Positions 1 through 9,521 of a stretch of 58,264 nt of DNA are shown here, one piece after another (position 1 is the first letter of the stretch; the number at the start of each line of letters is the position of its first letter). Source of the DNA: Labilithrix sp. GTDB taxonomy: Bacteria; Myxococcota_A; Polyangia; Polyangiales; Polyangiaceae. Under the pieces are notes generated by a model, which saw only the letters and a list, made by a program, of their open reading frames with translations, was not told the origin of the DNA and did not search any database. Location: positions 1 to 58,264 of the forward strand of contig JAHBWF010000035.1 in NCBI GenBank assembly GCA_019637105.1. The letters are read 5' to 3'. The translations under genes were made by a program, and so were the position numbers.

Positions 1-290
1 TGCGCTGATTTTGATTCGGCATTTATGAAACGCGCTCTAGTTTCGCTGACATAAATCACACGACGATGTCGATCCTCGAAACAACACGGGGGTCGATTCG
101 CTGCAAAGGTGCTAGCGAGGCAGGTCACTCCTTCCCCAAACTCGCCGACCGCGAAAGTTCAGCCCCGGCTTCGTCCAACTCGACGTTCGGCTGCGCGGGG
201 CACCACGACGGTCAGCTCGGACTACGCGCAGTCAACGCCTTCTGGTTTTACGAAGCGACGTGCGGGTGCTACGAGGCTCGGATGCGCTGC
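1..290. other. Leading intergenic / upstream region
   Basis: The first 65 bases are clearly more AT-rich than the rest of the window and may hold promoter elements, but no convincing -35/-10 pair can be assigned. A reading frame stays open from 66 into the DUF4920 gene, but its first 72 residues contain no recognisable domain and no signal peptide, so I treat this stretch as upstream sequence rather than as coding. Confidence 0.4.
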
Positions 291-866
291 ATGACGATCG
301 TCGCTACCTCCGCGTCGCTGCTCATGGCGATCGCCGCGTGCGATACGGGCTCGAAGAGCCCGACCGCGGCGACACCCGATCCGGCACCCGCCCCGACGAC
401 CTCGGCCGCGGCGAGCGCGACGAGCGCCGCGGAGGGCGCGCTCCGCCTCGGCGCGCCGATCGAGGCCTCGGCGCAGAAGGTGGCGCTCGCCGAGATCGCG
501 AAGTCGCCGAACGCGTGGGTTGGCAAGACCTTCGCCACGGACGGCACGGTCACGGCCGTCTGCCAGCACATGGGCTGCTGGATGGAGATCAAGGACGACG
601 CGAGCGAGGCGCACATCAAGATGGCCGGGCACGCGTTCTTCGTCCCGAAGACCGCGGCGGGCCGGAAGGCGCGCGTGCTCGCCAAGCTCGTGAAGGCCGA
701 GGACAAGGGCGCCTGCGAGGGCGAAGGCCACGAGGGCATGGCCGCCGCCGGAGGCGGAGGCGCCGAGCACGGCGGGAAGAAGGGCTGCCGCGCCGAGGCC
801 GAGGCGCAGCTCGGTCGCCCGCTCGCGAAGCTCGAGCTCGTCGCCGAAGGCGTCGAGCTGATGTGA
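291..866 (+). CDS. DUF4920-family lipoprotein
   Basis: Predicted exported lipoprotein of about 191 residues with one DUF4920-type domain. The ATG at 291 starts a short signal peptide whose lipobox (IAAC) puts the lipidated Cys at residue 17; the in-frame ATG at 282 is an equal alternative. A low-complexity Ala/Pro/Thr linker follows, then the family signature CQHMGCWMEI near residue 90 and HAFFVPK about 25 residues later. The paired Cys and His suggest metal or redox chemistry, but no activity is established for the family. Near the C-terminus is a Gly/His/Glu-rich insert. The gene stands alone, tail-to-tail with the lipoprotein operon that ends at 1014. Confidence 0.8.
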   Translation: MTIVATSASLLMAIAACDTGSKSPTAATPDPAPAPTTSAAASATSAAEGALRLGAPIEASAQKVALAEIAKSPNAWVGKTFATDGTVTAVCQHMGCWMEIKDDASEAHIKMAGHAFFVPKTAAGRKARVLAKLVKAEDKGACEGEGHEGMAAAGGGGAEHGGKKGCRAEAEAQLGRPLAKLELVAEGVELM

Positions 867-1013
867 AGCGCGCTCGCGCGCGGAGGCGAGCGCGAGGCTG
901 CACGGGAGGCGTCAACGCTCGATGAGCGGATCTGGAGTCCCGCAGCGCGCGACGCGAGGGGCAACCGCCGCGCGGATGTCCAAGGCGCGGCGACGTCGCT
1001 CCCGCGCCGGCGA

Positions 1014-2798
1014 TCACTGGATCGGGAGCAGAGGCGTGTCGACGAGCTTCCGGAGCGCCATGCCGCCGGGGTACGCGTAGCTCGCCGAGTGCGCCCAGCC
1101 CCAGATCGTGGCGGTGAAGGGCCCCTCGCTCTTCATGCGGTGAAGACCCGTCCGACAAACCTCGTCGCCGAACGACTGACCGGGCCCGCCGTTGCGCTGC
1201 AGATCGACGCGAACGAACTCGTACTCGCCGCGCGTCCCGATGGGGGTCCAGCCCTCGAGGGTGCCGGCGCACTCGAGCCAGACGTCCTCGAGCTTGCCCC
1301 GCTGCTTGCCGCGGATGACGACGAGGGAGGTCTCCTCGTACGCGGGGTCGGCGTAGAAGGAGTACGAGCTCCGCCACTGCCCCGCAGGAACGACGTTGAC
1401 GAACTCCGGATCTCCCATGCTGAGCAGGTTGGGAGTGCCGTAGTAGCCGCCTTCGGCCCCTTGCATGTAGGCGGCCACGTAGATCGGGTGCTGGGCGTCT
1501 TGCGTGCGCACGACGAAGGGCTGATTGACGCCTACGGGGAACGACGCGACGTCGCCCGCGTTCATCTCTGTCGGCGCACCAGGCGGGATCTCCGGATCGT
1601 AGTCGAGGCGCGTGCCGTCGTGCGCGGCGACGATGCGGTAGGGCATGAGCTCGTGGGGCGACGCCGTGCGCTGGCGGTAGCCGACACCGACGTACTCGAA
1701 GCCCCACTGATCGTACGACGGGATCTGCTGCCATAGCGCGTCGCAAGCCCCTTGGGTGGCCGGGACATCCGCGCACGAGCTCCCGCCGAAAATGCTCGTG
1801 GGCTTGTTCGAGAGCACGATGCTCCCTACGAGCTCCTCGGTTTGATCGATTTGAAAGTACTGTCCCTTGTCGAGGGAATACTTGAGCGGTGTCTTGGCAG
1901 GACCGCCTTTGACTTCGACGCCGTCCTGAAGCGCCTTGTTGGCGATGATCGTGATCTCCGTTCCGTCCTCCGACGCGACGATGTGCGATGCCGGGTTCCC
2001 CGAGCCGGCTCGGCCAGCCTCCCAGCCGTCGATGAGGATGTGCTCCTTGCCCCAGGTCACGACAGGCATGTGGAGCGTGGCCGTGGGAATGAAGCTCGCC
2101 GCGCCGCCGAATGGATACATCGAAACGAGGGATACGGGCGCGCTCGACTTCAAGTGAAACGCCGAGCTGACTCTCGTGCCGTACGACGAGGTCCCCGAGA
2201 GAATCGCCGGCGTGACGCCGGCCGGACACGGTGCCGTGTAGCGGCCTCTCGAAGGCAACTCGGGATCGCGGTCCGAGAGGAAGAGAACGACACTCTCGTC
2301 GGGCGGGATCGGCCCCGCGTGGGGGATCAGCGTCGCATCCCCGGGCGTCGTGCGAAACAGCGCGCCGGAGAGGTCGAGATCCGCCCCGCCGCGATCGAGC
2401 GAGATCTCCACCGGCGATGTCGACGTGTTGACGACGAACGCCGCATAACAATTGTCCGGACTCTCGTGGAAAGCCGGCGGCGATTGAAAATAGAATTCGC
2501 AGCCGTTCGAGCTCTTGTCCTCGGCCGCCGCCGCGCAGGACTCTTGGCATCTGGCGCCGCCGCACGCCAGCTCCTTCGGGCAGGTCTCGACCACGTCGCC
2601 CGTGCACGATTGAACGACCGATCGCCCGTCGAGCGAGCACTGGAGCAGACAGCTGCCCGCATCGTCGTCCGTCGTCGGCGCGACGAAGTCCGGCGCCTTG
2701 GCGAACCCGTCGCGATCACTCGCGCAGGCCCCGAGGGCGGTGAGGAGCGCAAGGCCGGTCATCGAGAGGACCACCGGCACGGCCGAGCGTCTCGTCAT
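1014..2798 (-). CDS. IgGFc-binding-like surface lipoprotein
   Basis: Predicted surface lipoprotein, 594 residues. The signal peptide ends in the lipobox LGAC with Cys25. A short Cys-rich stretch (residues about 45-85) precedes a large domain resembling the N-terminal domain of IgGFc-binding proteins. The tell-tale part is near residue 330: LSNKPTSIFGGSSCADVP, then ACDALWQQIPS and WGFEYVGVGYR. In animals this domain occurs in mucin-like proteins; in myxobacteria it is frequent in exported proteins of unknown role, plausibly adhesion. Its ATG overlaps the TGA of the upstream RCC1-like gene (ATGA at 2795-2798), so it is the last gene of the minus-strand lipoprotein run and probably translationally coupled. 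No catalytic motif was seen. Confidence 0.78.
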   Translation of the reverse strand: MTRRSAVPVVLSMTGLALLTALGACASDRDGFAKAPDFVAPTTDDDAGSCLLQCSLDGRSVVQSCTGDVVETCPKELACGGARCQESCAAAAEDKSSNGCEFYFQSPPAFHESPDNCYAAFVVNTSTSPVEISLDRGGADLDLSGALFRTTPGDATLIPHAGPIPPDESVVLFLSDRDPELPSRGRYTAPCPAGVTPAILSGTSSYGTRVSSAFHLKSSAPVSLVSMYPFGGAASFIPTATLHMPVVTWGKEHILIDGWEAGRAGSGNPASHIVASEDGTEITIIANKALQDGVEVKGGPAKTPLKYSLDKGQYFQIDQTEELVGSIVLSNKPTSIFGGSSCADVPATQGACDALWQQIPSYDQWGFEYVGVGYRQRTASPHELMPYRIVAAHDGTRLDYDPEIPPGAPTEMNAGDVASFPVGVNQPFVVRTQDAQHPIYVAAYMQGAEGGYYGTPNLLSMGDPEFVNVVPAGQWRSSYSFYADPAYEETSLVVIRGKQRGKLEDVWLECAGTLEGWTPIGTRGEYEFVRVDLQRNGGPGQSFGDEVCRTGLHRMKSEGPFTATIWGWAHSASYAYPGGMALRKLVDTPLLPIQ

Positions 2799-4201
2799 GG
2801 AAGCACCACCTCCGTCGGAGCCAAGCTCTTGCCTCGGTTCAGCCCATTGCCGAGCTGACCGCTATAGTTGCTCCCCCAGCAGTACACTTTGCCGGTCGTG
2901 AGCAGCGCGCACGTCGTGTTGACCGTGGTCTTCACTTGCGCGACCTTGGCCTCCTCGGGGAGGCCGAGCGGCCTCGCGGCGCGCGCGACGTACTCCTCGC
3001 TGCCGGTCCCCGCCTGCCCGCTCTCGTTGAAGCCCCAGCAGTACATGTTCCCCGAGGCGGCCGCGGCGCACCATCGGTAGGGCTTGAGCGCGCGTGCCTC
3101 CATCTGGAGGACCTCGATCTCCGAACGCGTCGTGGCGATCTGAACGAGGCGCTCGGGCGCGGCGACGGGTTCGGGGAGCGCCCGATCCGTCACGGTGCCT
3201 TCCATCGGTAGGACGCGCGCGCCCCAGCAGTACCCGACCCCGTTCGCAACCGCGCACGTGTTGTCGTAGGCGGAGTCGATCTGCGTGACCCTCGCGAGCG
3301 AGACGAGCTGAGGGCGCGGATCCGGAAAGCTCGGCGAGACGCGCCCGATGCCCGGGTTGCCGCCCCAGCTCACGACCGAGCCGTCCTCGCGGAGGACGAA
3401 GGTGGCGTTCCCCACTTCCAACGCGGACGAGGCGGCTCCTCCGGGGAGCGCCGCGCGCTTCGGCCCCCCGGTGAACGTCTCGGAGAGCGGTCCGAGCTGG
3501 CCGAGCGCGTTACTGCCCCAGCATTGCACGTCACCGCCGACGCTCGCGCACGCGGTCTCGAAGCTTCGCGCCACCCCCGTCGCTGGAGGGAGATCGAGCT
3601 TCACGGGCGTGGTGTGGGTCGTCGATACGGCCCCGCCGTCTTCGGTCCACGAGAATGGGCCGGTTCCCCAGCACCACACGCTGCCCTTCTCGTCGACGGC
3701 GCAGGTATGGTCGATCGACTTGACGTTCGAGAGCCCCACCACTTTGGCTGCGGTCGAGCTGTCGACGAGCGCTTCACCCTCACCCTCCCCGCGTCCGAGC
3801 TGACCGGCGCCGTTCGCCCCCCAACACGCGACGGTGCCGTCGTCGAGCAAGACGCAGAAGCCCTCGGCCTTGTCCTCGGCGCTTCTGCCGAGGGTCGTCA
3901 CGAGCGCGGTCGCGCACGGGCTCGAGCCGCAGACGACGGGCAGCGGCCGGCCGTCGAAGGCGCACGCGTCGAGGCCGCTCGAATCGGCCGCAGCGTCTGC
4001 CCCGGCGTCCCCGGCATCCCCGGCGTCCGCGAGCGGCGGCTCGCTCGGGTCATCTCCGCTCGAGCAGCTCAGCGCGGCGGCGGCGGCGGTGACGACGGAG
4101 AGCGCAAGGAGCCGCCGTGCATTCGGCACGGCGACATCTACGGTCTTCGACTCGAGCAGCCCAGGGCGATGCGGTTCAAGGAGTCTTCTTGTGGAGTGCA
4201 T
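2795..4201 (-). CDS. RCC1-repeat lipoprotein
   Basis: Exported RCC1-like beta-propeller protein. At least five repeat cores are visible, each ending in a Trp-Gly pair: VACWGANGAGQLGRG, VWCWGTG, VQCWGSNALGQLG, MYCWGFNESGQAGTG and VYCWGSNYSGQLGNG. Each carries a Cys before the WG, typical of bacterial secreted RCC1 proteins. The start is uncertain. ATG 4201 gives 468 residues and overlaps the upstream gene by 26 bases. A GTG at 4129 would give a tidier lipoprotein signal (MPNARRLLALSVVTAAAAA followed by LSC). An Asp/Ala-rich linker follows the Cys. It lies in the middle of the five-gene lipoprotein run, and its stop overlaps the next start by 4 bases. Partner unknown; RCC1 propellers usually bind proteins. 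Confidence 0.8.
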   Translation of the reverse strand: MHSTRRLLEPHRPGLLESKTVDVAVPNARRLLALSVVTAAAAALSCSSGDDPSEPPLADAGDAGDAGADAAADSSGLDACAFDGRPLPVVCGSSPCATALVTTLGRSAEDKAEGFCVLLDDGTVACWGANGAGQLGRGEGEGEALVDSSTAAKVVGLSNVKSIDHTCAVDEKGSVWCWGTGPFSWTEDGGAVSTTHTTPVKLDLPPATGVARSFETACASVGGDVQCWGSNALGQLGPLSETFTGGPKRAALPGGAASSALEVGNATFVLREDGSVVSWGGNPGIGRVSPSFPDPRPQLVSLARVTQIDSAYDNTCAVANGVGYCWGARVLPMEGTVTDRALPEPVAAPERLVQIATTRSEIEVLQMEARALKPYRWCAAAASGNMYCWGFNESGQAGTGSEEYVARAARPLGLPEEAKVAQVKTTVNTTCALLTTGKVYCWGSNYSGQLGNGLNRGKSLAPTEVVLP

Positions 4202-5615
4202 AGCGATTTCCGACTGCCCAAAGGTTCTTCGCTGACGTCCCGCGCACCTGGTAGAGCGGCTCGTCCAGATAGCCCCCCCCGAACGAGACACTCGTCTTCT
4301 CGACCAAGGCGCCGTAGCTCGTCCCCGCTTGCGCGTACGACTCGGCCGTCCCGATGCCGAGGCTGTCTTCCCACGCGTCCAGCTTGATCTCCGAACCGAA
4401 GACGATTCCATGGCCGCTGAACCACAAGCGGTCCGCCACGCGGACGACCGAGTGGAGCAGCGGGGCCGAATGCGCGGCGGGAGGCTTCACGCCGATCGCT
4501 TGGTTGCCGCGCGCGACGTTCGACGCGGTGTCGACGTAGGCCCAGGTCAGATCGTTCTGGATGATCACGAGGGCTGCGCCCGGAGCCACGGGTGTGACTG
4601 CCGTTGCCCAGCCCTTCGGTTGCCACGGAATATCGAACACGCCGAAGCCCGGGACCTCGAGCTTGACCCCCGGTTGGAGGGTGTCTGGCTTGGTCGAGCA
4701 GTTGCCGTTCGAGTAGGTGAAATCCAGGACCGTCGAGTAGCCCGACGGCGTTCGACGGAAGAGGGTCGGACATCCCGTGAAGCCTTTCGCGGTGTCGCTC
4801 GGGCCGTGTCCTCCGACGAACCAGATCTCATCGCTGCTCGCCGGCGACGCATTGAAGATGTAGAAGGACTCGCCGGCCGTGGAGCTCGGATCTTCCGTGA
4901 CGAGCTCCGAGACCCACATCGGCGGGCCGCCGTCTCCGCTCGTGCGGCGGAAGATTCGGTTGCCGTACCACGCGAAGACGTCGCCCTGCGACGTCCCGGT
5001 CACGCCGAGGGCCGTCGCGTAGCGTGTCACGTACACGCCCGGAAGCTCCACGCTCCAGGCCCGCCCCGGATCGCGATCGTCATACTCGGGTCCTTCGTAC
5101 GGAAGGTGCGTCGACTCCCACGTGAACGGCGCGGAAGCGCTCACGCGCGTCCCGTGGAAGACGACGCCGGGCGCCGTCGTGAAGTACAGCTCGTTCTCGC
5201 TCGGCGCGTACATCTTGCCGGCGTAGTGACCGGTGCCGTAGGCGTTCTGCGAGTTGTCGTCGATGTACGACCAGGCCTGCGTCGCCTCGGTCCATTCGAG
5301 CACCTTCGTCCCGAGCGTGTCGCTCTCGGCGACCGCGAACGCGCGATCGGCGAACGGCCAGACATCGATGAACGTCAGCTTCGGATCGGGGAGGTCCGTC
5401 TCACACCAACCGTGGTCGTTGCAACCCGGCCGGGGCGATACAGACGCGTCCGGTCCCGGCGCTGCGTCGCCCTCCTCCGGCGACGCAGCGTCGAGGATGG
5501 TGCTTCCGCCATCGATGAAGGGCTCGAGCGAGGCGCCTTCCCCGTCCGAGGTCGCGCAGGCGACCAGGACGGCGAGCGTCGCCGACGAACATGCGAGAAA
5601 GCCCATGCGTCTCAT
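4176..5615 (-). CDS. Beta-propeller-like lipoprotein, function unknown
   Basis: Predicted lipoprotein of 479 residues. The ATG at 5615 overlaps the upstream stop (ATGA, 5612-5615) and starts a signal peptide with lipobox LVAC (Cys20). After an Asp/Pro/Ala linker the protein has several spaced aromatic strands such as EIWFVGG, VFAWYGNRIF and, at the very end, NLWAVGNRYALHKK. These resemble the blades of the neighbouring propeller protein at 5612-6790, so I infer a related fold without a recognised family. No enzyme motif was found. It sits third of the five lipoprotein genes and was probably co-transcribed and coupled with its upstream neighbour. Confidence 0.7.
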   Translation of the reverse strand: MRRMGFLACSSATLAVLVACATSDGEGASLEPFIDGGSTILDAASPEEGDAAPGPDASVSPRPGCNDHGWCETDLPDPKLTFIDVWPFADRAFAVAESDTLGTKVLEWTEATQAWSYIDDNSQNAYGTGHYAGKMYAPSENELYFTTAPGVVFHGTRVSASAPFTWESTHLPYEGPEYDDRDPGRAWSVELPGVYVTRYATALGVTGTSQGDVFAWYGNRIFRRTSGDGGPPMWVSELVTEDPSSTAGESFYIFNASPASSDEIWFVGGHGPSDTAKGFTGCPTLFRRTPSGYSTVLDFTYSNGNCSTKPDTLQPGVKLEVPGFGVFDIPWQPKGWATAVTPVAPGAALVIIQNDLTWAYVDTASNVARGNQAIGVKPPAAHSAPLLHSVVRVADRLWFSGHGIVFGSEIKLDAWEDSLGIGTAESYAQAGTSYGALVEKTSVSFGGGYLDEPLYQVRGTSAKNLWAVGNRYALHKKTP

Positions 5616-6790
5616 CGCTTGCCTCCGAGGGACAGGAGCACCCCTTGGCCTCCGATCCACACTTTTCCAGGCTCCGGCACCCACACCGAGAGGAGCTCAG
5701 GTCGACGACGACCCATCCCGGCCACCTTCACCCGCGACCACGTCGTTCCGTCGTAGTGAAGGACCACCCCTTTGTCGCCGACGGCCCAGACGTCGGACGA
5801 GGACGAGCCCGCGACGGCGTTGAGGTGCTCCTCCGTCGGCGCCTCCGCCGCGCGCCAATCGAACGTCGCCCCCACGTTGTGGATGATCAGGCCGCGCGCT
5901 CCGACGGCCCACGCCTCCGTATCGGAGACGGCCCACACGCCGTTCAGCGTCGACCACGTGAGCGGGTTCATCACCTCGACGCTCGGCGACTCGCCGCTGG
6001 CATCGGTGATTCGAATCGCCGCGCCGGTCTCTCCGACGCCCCACACGACGTTGGGAGACACTCCGTCCAGGCTTCTCAGCCACGTGCACGGCAGATGGCT
6101 GCAGACCGACGTAGGCACCCCCGTCGTCGGCGAGAGCGTCGTCCCGTCCGCGTCGATGCGCCACACTTCGGCGGACGTCGCCACCCACATCGTGCGCGAG
6201 CCGGTCCGGCCCCACGCTGCGGTGACGTAGCTGCCCGCGCCCGACGGTGGAGTCACCTTGCCTCGCGCGGCCCAACCGTCCGGCGACGGAGCCCCTTCGC
6301 CGGCGCCGAGGCCACGCGTGAACACGCGGTCGAGGGTCCCGAACGTCAGCTCCCCGCCGTTCGCGGGCCAGACGTAGCGGAGCGACTCGAGGGTGCCGAC
6401 ATCGACGAGCTTCCACTCCGTCCCGTCGAAGTGCGCGGCCACGCCGACCGTCCCGACGACCCACGCGTCGGTCGCCGCGCGAGCGCGAATCGTCTCGAGG
6501 CGCGTGCGCCAGTCGACTCCCCCGGACGGATGGGCGCCGAAGAGGCCGCTCGGGCAGAGCGCCCCCGGCTCACACTCGGCCGGGAAGAGCTCGCAATCGT
6601 CTTCGATGCAGGCCTCGCCGCCGTCGGCGCCGTCCGCTCCCCCCGCGTCGCGCTCGGGTACGACGACCCCGACGTCGTCGGGATCGAGATTCGCGCTCTC
6701 GTCCTTCGACGCGCAGGAGGTGACGAGAGCGCCGGCCAGAGCGCACGCGAAACCCGCCCCGGAGACCAGCGTGCAGCGCCACGCGCTCAT
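5612..6790 (-). CDS. Beta-propeller-like lipoprotein with AVG-type repeats
   Basis: Predicted surface lipoprotein, 392 residues, Cys26 in VTSC. After an Asp-rich linker come repeated blades with a W-x-VG core followed by an aliphatic strand: DAWVVGTVGVAAHFDGTEW, VVWGVGETGAAIRI, AWAVGARGLIIHN and DVWAVGDKGVVLHYDGTTW. Such repeats are found in BNR/YCF48-like secreted propellers. Two Cys near residues 60-75 could form a disulfide. Start ATG 6790 overlaps the TGA of the upstream Cys-rich gene, and its own stop overlaps the next start, so tight coupling on both sides is seen directly. Function unknown; the lipoproteins of this run may form a shared surface assembly (inference). Confidence 0.75.
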   Translation of the reverse strand: MSAWRCTLVSGAGFACALAGALVTSCASKDESANLDPDDVGVVVPERDAGGADGADGGEACIEDDCELFPAECEPGALCPSGLFGAHPSGGVDWRTRLETIRARAATDAWVVGTVGVAAHFDGTEWKLVDVGTLESLRYVWPANGGELTFGTLDRVFTRGLGAGEGAPSPDGWAARGKVTPPSGAGSYVTAAWGRTGSRTMWVATSAEVWRIDADGTTLSPTTGVPTSVCSHLPCTWLRSLDGVSPNVVWGVGETGAAIRITDASGESPSVEVMNPLTWSTLNGVWAVSDTEAWAVGARGLIIHNVGATFDWRAAEAPTEEHLNAVAGSSSSDVWAVGDKGVVLHYDGTTWSRVKVAGMGRRRPELLSVWVPEPGKVWIGGQGVLLSLGGKR

Positions 6791-8010
6791 CGGGTCACCT
6801 CACCCGCGTCGACGCGATCGCACGGCTCGACCACGCATCTGCCTGCCACGCAGGCTTGACCCATCATGAGGTCACAGGTGATCCCGCATCCACCGCAGTT
6901 GCGCGGATCGCTCTTCGTATCGATCTCACATCCATCGGACTGCGAGCCGTTGCAGTCTGCTGCGCCATCGAGACAGCGGACCGCGCACTTTCCGAAGTCG
7001 CACAGCGGCATCTGCTTTCCGATACCGCCGAAGACCTCGCAGCGGTTCCCGCAGGCGCCACAGTTGGAGCTGTCGGCGCCGACGTTCGCGCAGTATCCCT
7101 GCGGGAGGCCGTGCATCTCACCGGTTTGGCAGAAGGTCCACCCCGGATCGCACATGCACATCGGCTGGCCCTGGAGATCCACGGCGCACCTCTGCCCTGC
7201 ACCACATTTCTTGCCGCAGTCCCCGCAGTCGTCCTCCGTGAAGCTCGACGTCTCGCAACCGTTCCCGAGGTCTCCATCACACTCGATGAAGGGATGCGCA
7301 CACTTCGGCGCGCCACACTGCCCCGAGCCGCAGCCGTAGTACACGTTCGTGTACTGCGGAGCGTCAGGCCCGCCCGTCGGATCGCAACGATGGTTGCAAG
7401 CGCCGCAATTGCCGTCGTCGTCGCTCAGGTCCTTGCACGACGGGCAAGCGACCTTGCCGGGAGGACATCCGCAGCCGACCTCCTTGAGATCGGCGTCCTG
7501 CCAGGTGCACCTCTCCCCTTGGGCGCAGACCACGCCGCACGCGCCGCAGTTGGTCGGATCGAGCAGGCCGCTCTCACATCCGTTGTCGATGAGGCCGTCG
7601 CAGTCTTTGGAACCAAACGCGACATCGCACTCCAGCTTGCAGGTGCCCTCGCTGCACGTGAACTGCTCGTAGCCCGTGCGCGGTGGGCAAGCCATCCCGC
7701 ACGCTCCGCAGTTCCTCGAGTCGGCGAGGACGTTGGTGTCGCACGGGAAGCGCGAGTCCGGACACGTCGTCCACCCCGGGGGGCATTGGCTCGACGGGCA
7801 GTAGGCGATGAGCCCCGCTTCGGCGTCGGCGCCTCCCTCCGGCACCGAAGTGAACGACGGCGGAGCGGGCAGGTCGTCGCCGATGATCAGGGGCTTGTCC
7901 ACCGTCGTGCACGAGACAGCGAACAGCGCCGCTGCAGCGCTGACCACCGAGGCGGCGTAAGCAACGCTCGCACGGATGCCGCGCCGGCGAACGAAATGAG
8001 CTGCGTTCAT
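6787..8010 (-). CDS. Cys-rich repeat lipoprotein
   Basis: Exported protein of 407 residues starting at ATG 8010. Lipobox VSC with Cys34 after a long basic N-region. The mature part holds at least six copies of a Cys-rich unit with core NCGACG or DCGDCG followed by x-x-C, each preceded by a segment of the type DGC-E. Such units are common in myxobacterial surface proteins and are often mislabelled in databases as EGF-like or even tryptophan synthase. The spacing suggests disulfide-bonded or metal-binding modules. First of the five lipoprotein genes, 57 bases below the TPR-like gene of the sigma-factor cassette on the same strand; its stop overlaps the next gene. Function unknown. Confidence 0.78.
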   Translation of the reverse strand: MNAAHFVRRRGIRASVAYAASVVSAAAALFAVSCTTVDKPLIIGDDLPAPPSFTSVPEGGADAEAGLIAYCPSSQCPPGWTTCPDSRFPCDTNVLADSRNCGACGMACPPRTGYEQFTCSEGTCKLECDVAFGSKDCDGLIDNGCESGLLDPTNCGACGVVCAQGERCTWQDADLKEVGCGCPPGKVACPSCKDLSDDDGNCGACNHRCDPTGGPDAPQYTNVYYGCGSGQCGAPKCAHPFIECDGDLGNGCETSSFTEDDCGDCGKKCGAGQRCAVDLQGQPMCMCDPGWTFCQTGEMHGLPQGYCANVGADSSNCGACGNRCEVFGGIGKQMPLCDFGKCAVRCLDGAADCNGSQSDGCEIDTKSDPRNCGGCGITCDLMMGQACVAGRCVVEPCDRVDAGEVTR

Positions 8011-8067
8011 GAGAGCTCTCGGAGCCCGAGTAGGGCCCAATCGTGGATTGGTGAGGGTGGCCGAGGT

Positions 8068-8829
8068 TCAGTCCCTGGTACGTTGCGCGAGCGAGCGAAC
8101 GCGGGCCGCGTAGGCGCTGCTCGGATTGGCCGCGAGGAAGCGCTCCGCGAGAGCATGTGCGCGGTCCCGCTCTCCCGAGTCGGCGAGCGCCTCGATGCGA
8201 ATGACCTCGATCTCTTCCGCGAAGAGCCCGGAAGGGAAGCGCGCCCGATAGCGCTCGACGGCGCGCAGGGAGGCGGGGGTGTCGCTCGCCGCGAGGGCCG
8301 CGCGGGCCGCCGACAGGAGCCCGAGCTCTTCGTCGAAGGTCGAGCGCTCCGCACCGGCAGATCCCCCCTGCGCCCTCTCGTGTCGGTCACCGCTCGCCTT
8401 CGCGGTCGGCGGTCGTCCGCGAGGTGCGACGGCTCGGATGGCGCTCGCCGAAGCGACGGCGAGCGGCGGCGGTTCCCGCGCCGAGGGGGCGATGCTCTCC
8501 GGCATCGTCGACGGCTCCGCGGCCGACGCGACGACGGGGCCGGCGGGCGACGCGGCCGGCGACGCGGTCCCTTCGGCGTTCTTCGCGGCGGCGCCGCCGA
8601 CCGAGGAGAGACTCGACGCGGCGATGAGGCCGAGCATCGAAGCCCCCACGACGGCGGTGCCCGCCCCCAACCACCGCCACGATCGCGGTCGCGACGCCGA
8701 CGCCATGCGCCTCGCGAGCGACACGGCTTCGTCGACCTGGGCGGGCGTGGGACCGTCCTCCTCGCTCGCGGCGACGAGGTGCGCGAAGTCCGGATCTTCG
8801 TGAACGAGGCGCGTCGGTTCGATCGTCAT
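8068..8829 (-). CDS. Single-pass TPR-like protein, probable anti-sigma partner
   Basis: 253 residues: a cytoplasmic N-terminus of about 50 residues, one membrane segment near residues 52-72 (LGAGTAVVGASMLGLIAA), an Ala/Pro-rich linker, and a C-terminal helical domain of about 80 residues with TPR-like features (YRARFPSGLFAEE, ALADSGERDRAHALAERFL, NPSSAYAARVRSL). The start overlaps the sigma factor stop (ATGA, 8826-8829). A membrane-anchored gene coupled to an ECF sigma factor suggests an anti-sigma role, but no zinc-finger ZAS motif is present, so this is inference. It closely parallels the protein at 25997-26788, which has the same layout and the same kind of C-terminal domain. Confidence 0.7.
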   Translation of the reverse strand: MTIEPTRLVHEDPDFAHLVAASEEDGPTPAQVDEAVSLARRMASASRPRSWRWLGAGTAVVGASMLGLIAASSLSSVGGAAAKNAEGTASPAASPAGPVVASAAEPSTMPESIAPSAREPPPLAVASASAIRAVAPRGRPPTAKASGDRHERAQGGSAGAERSTFDEELGLLSAARAALAASDTPASLRAVERYRARFPSGLFAEEIEVIRIEALADSGERDRAHALAERFLAANPSSAYAARVRSLAQRTRD

Positions 8830-9521
8830 TTGTCTCGGCCCCCGCCCGTGCGTGCACGATGACGCTCGAGCCGTGCACGGAAGTCGTCGCGCGCGCGTCG
8901 GAGGCGGGATGCGACCGTCCCGAGGGGAACCTCGATCACGTCGGCGATCTCCTGCATCGTCATCTGTTCGAGCTCATACATGACGAACACCGCGCGCAGG
9001 CTCTCTTCGAGCTCCGAGAGCAAGCGGTAGAGGAGCGCTCGCGCCCTCGCGCCGTCGAGGCGCTCTTCGGGCGATGCGACCGTCTCGTCGTGCGCGCTCT
9101 CGGGATCGAGATGTTCGGTCGGCACTTCACGCGCCTGCTTCTTCTTGAGGTTGGACGCGATCCGGAGCGCCGCCCCGAACAGGAACGCGCGTTCACTGCC
9201 CGGCTTCACCTCGTCGAGCCGCCGGAGCACGACGAGGAAGAGGTCCTGCGCGGCGTCGTCGATGACGTCCGGCTCGAAGCCGAGCCGCCGGAGGAAACGC
9301 CAGACGTTCGCAAAGTGAGCCCGCACGAGCTCGGGGAGGAGCTCGGCTCGTTCGCTCACGTGTTCATCCGAACGCGCCGTCGGCGAGGCGCGCCCGCGGA
9401 CCATGGATCCGGCCACGCTGGCGGCAGCCGCAGAGGCGGTCGACGTGGTGAGCACTCGGCGTAGTAGTGCCGGCTCGACGTTCTGATCACGAAATCGTCC
9501 TCGGGTCCCCCCGGGGCTCAC
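8826..9521 (-). CDS. ECF-type RNA polymerase sigma factor
   Basis: Sigma-70 family ECF regulator, 231 residues from the GTG at 9521, which overlaps the stop of the upstream barrel gene. The first 40 residues are not conserved-looking, and ATG 9404 (MVRGRAS) is a realistic alternative start. Region 2 is visible in FANVWRFLRRLGFEPDVIDD and QDLFLVVLRRL; region 4 in YELEQMTMQEIADVIEVPLG followed by TVASRLRRARDDFRARL, the helix-turn-helix that reads the -35 element. It should direct RNA polymerase to a small regulon, which may include its own operon (inference). Sequence and context match the second ECF sigma factor at 25431-26000. Confidence 0.85.
   Translation of the reverse strand: MSPGGTRGRFRDQNVEPALLRRVLTTSTASAAAASVAGSMVRGRASPTARSDEHVSERAELLPELVRAHFANVWRFLRRLGFEPDVIDDAAQDLFLVVLRRLDEVKPGSERAFLFGAALRIASNLKKKQAREVPTEHLDPESAHDETVASPEERLDGARARALLYRLLSELEESLRAVFVMYELEQMTMQEIADVIEVPLGTVASRLRRARDDFRARLERHRARTGGGRDK

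Noticed and set aside
66-290. Longer N-terminus for the DUF4920 protein
   Set aside because: The extra residues show no domain and would hide the lipoprotein signal peptide that starts at 282/291.
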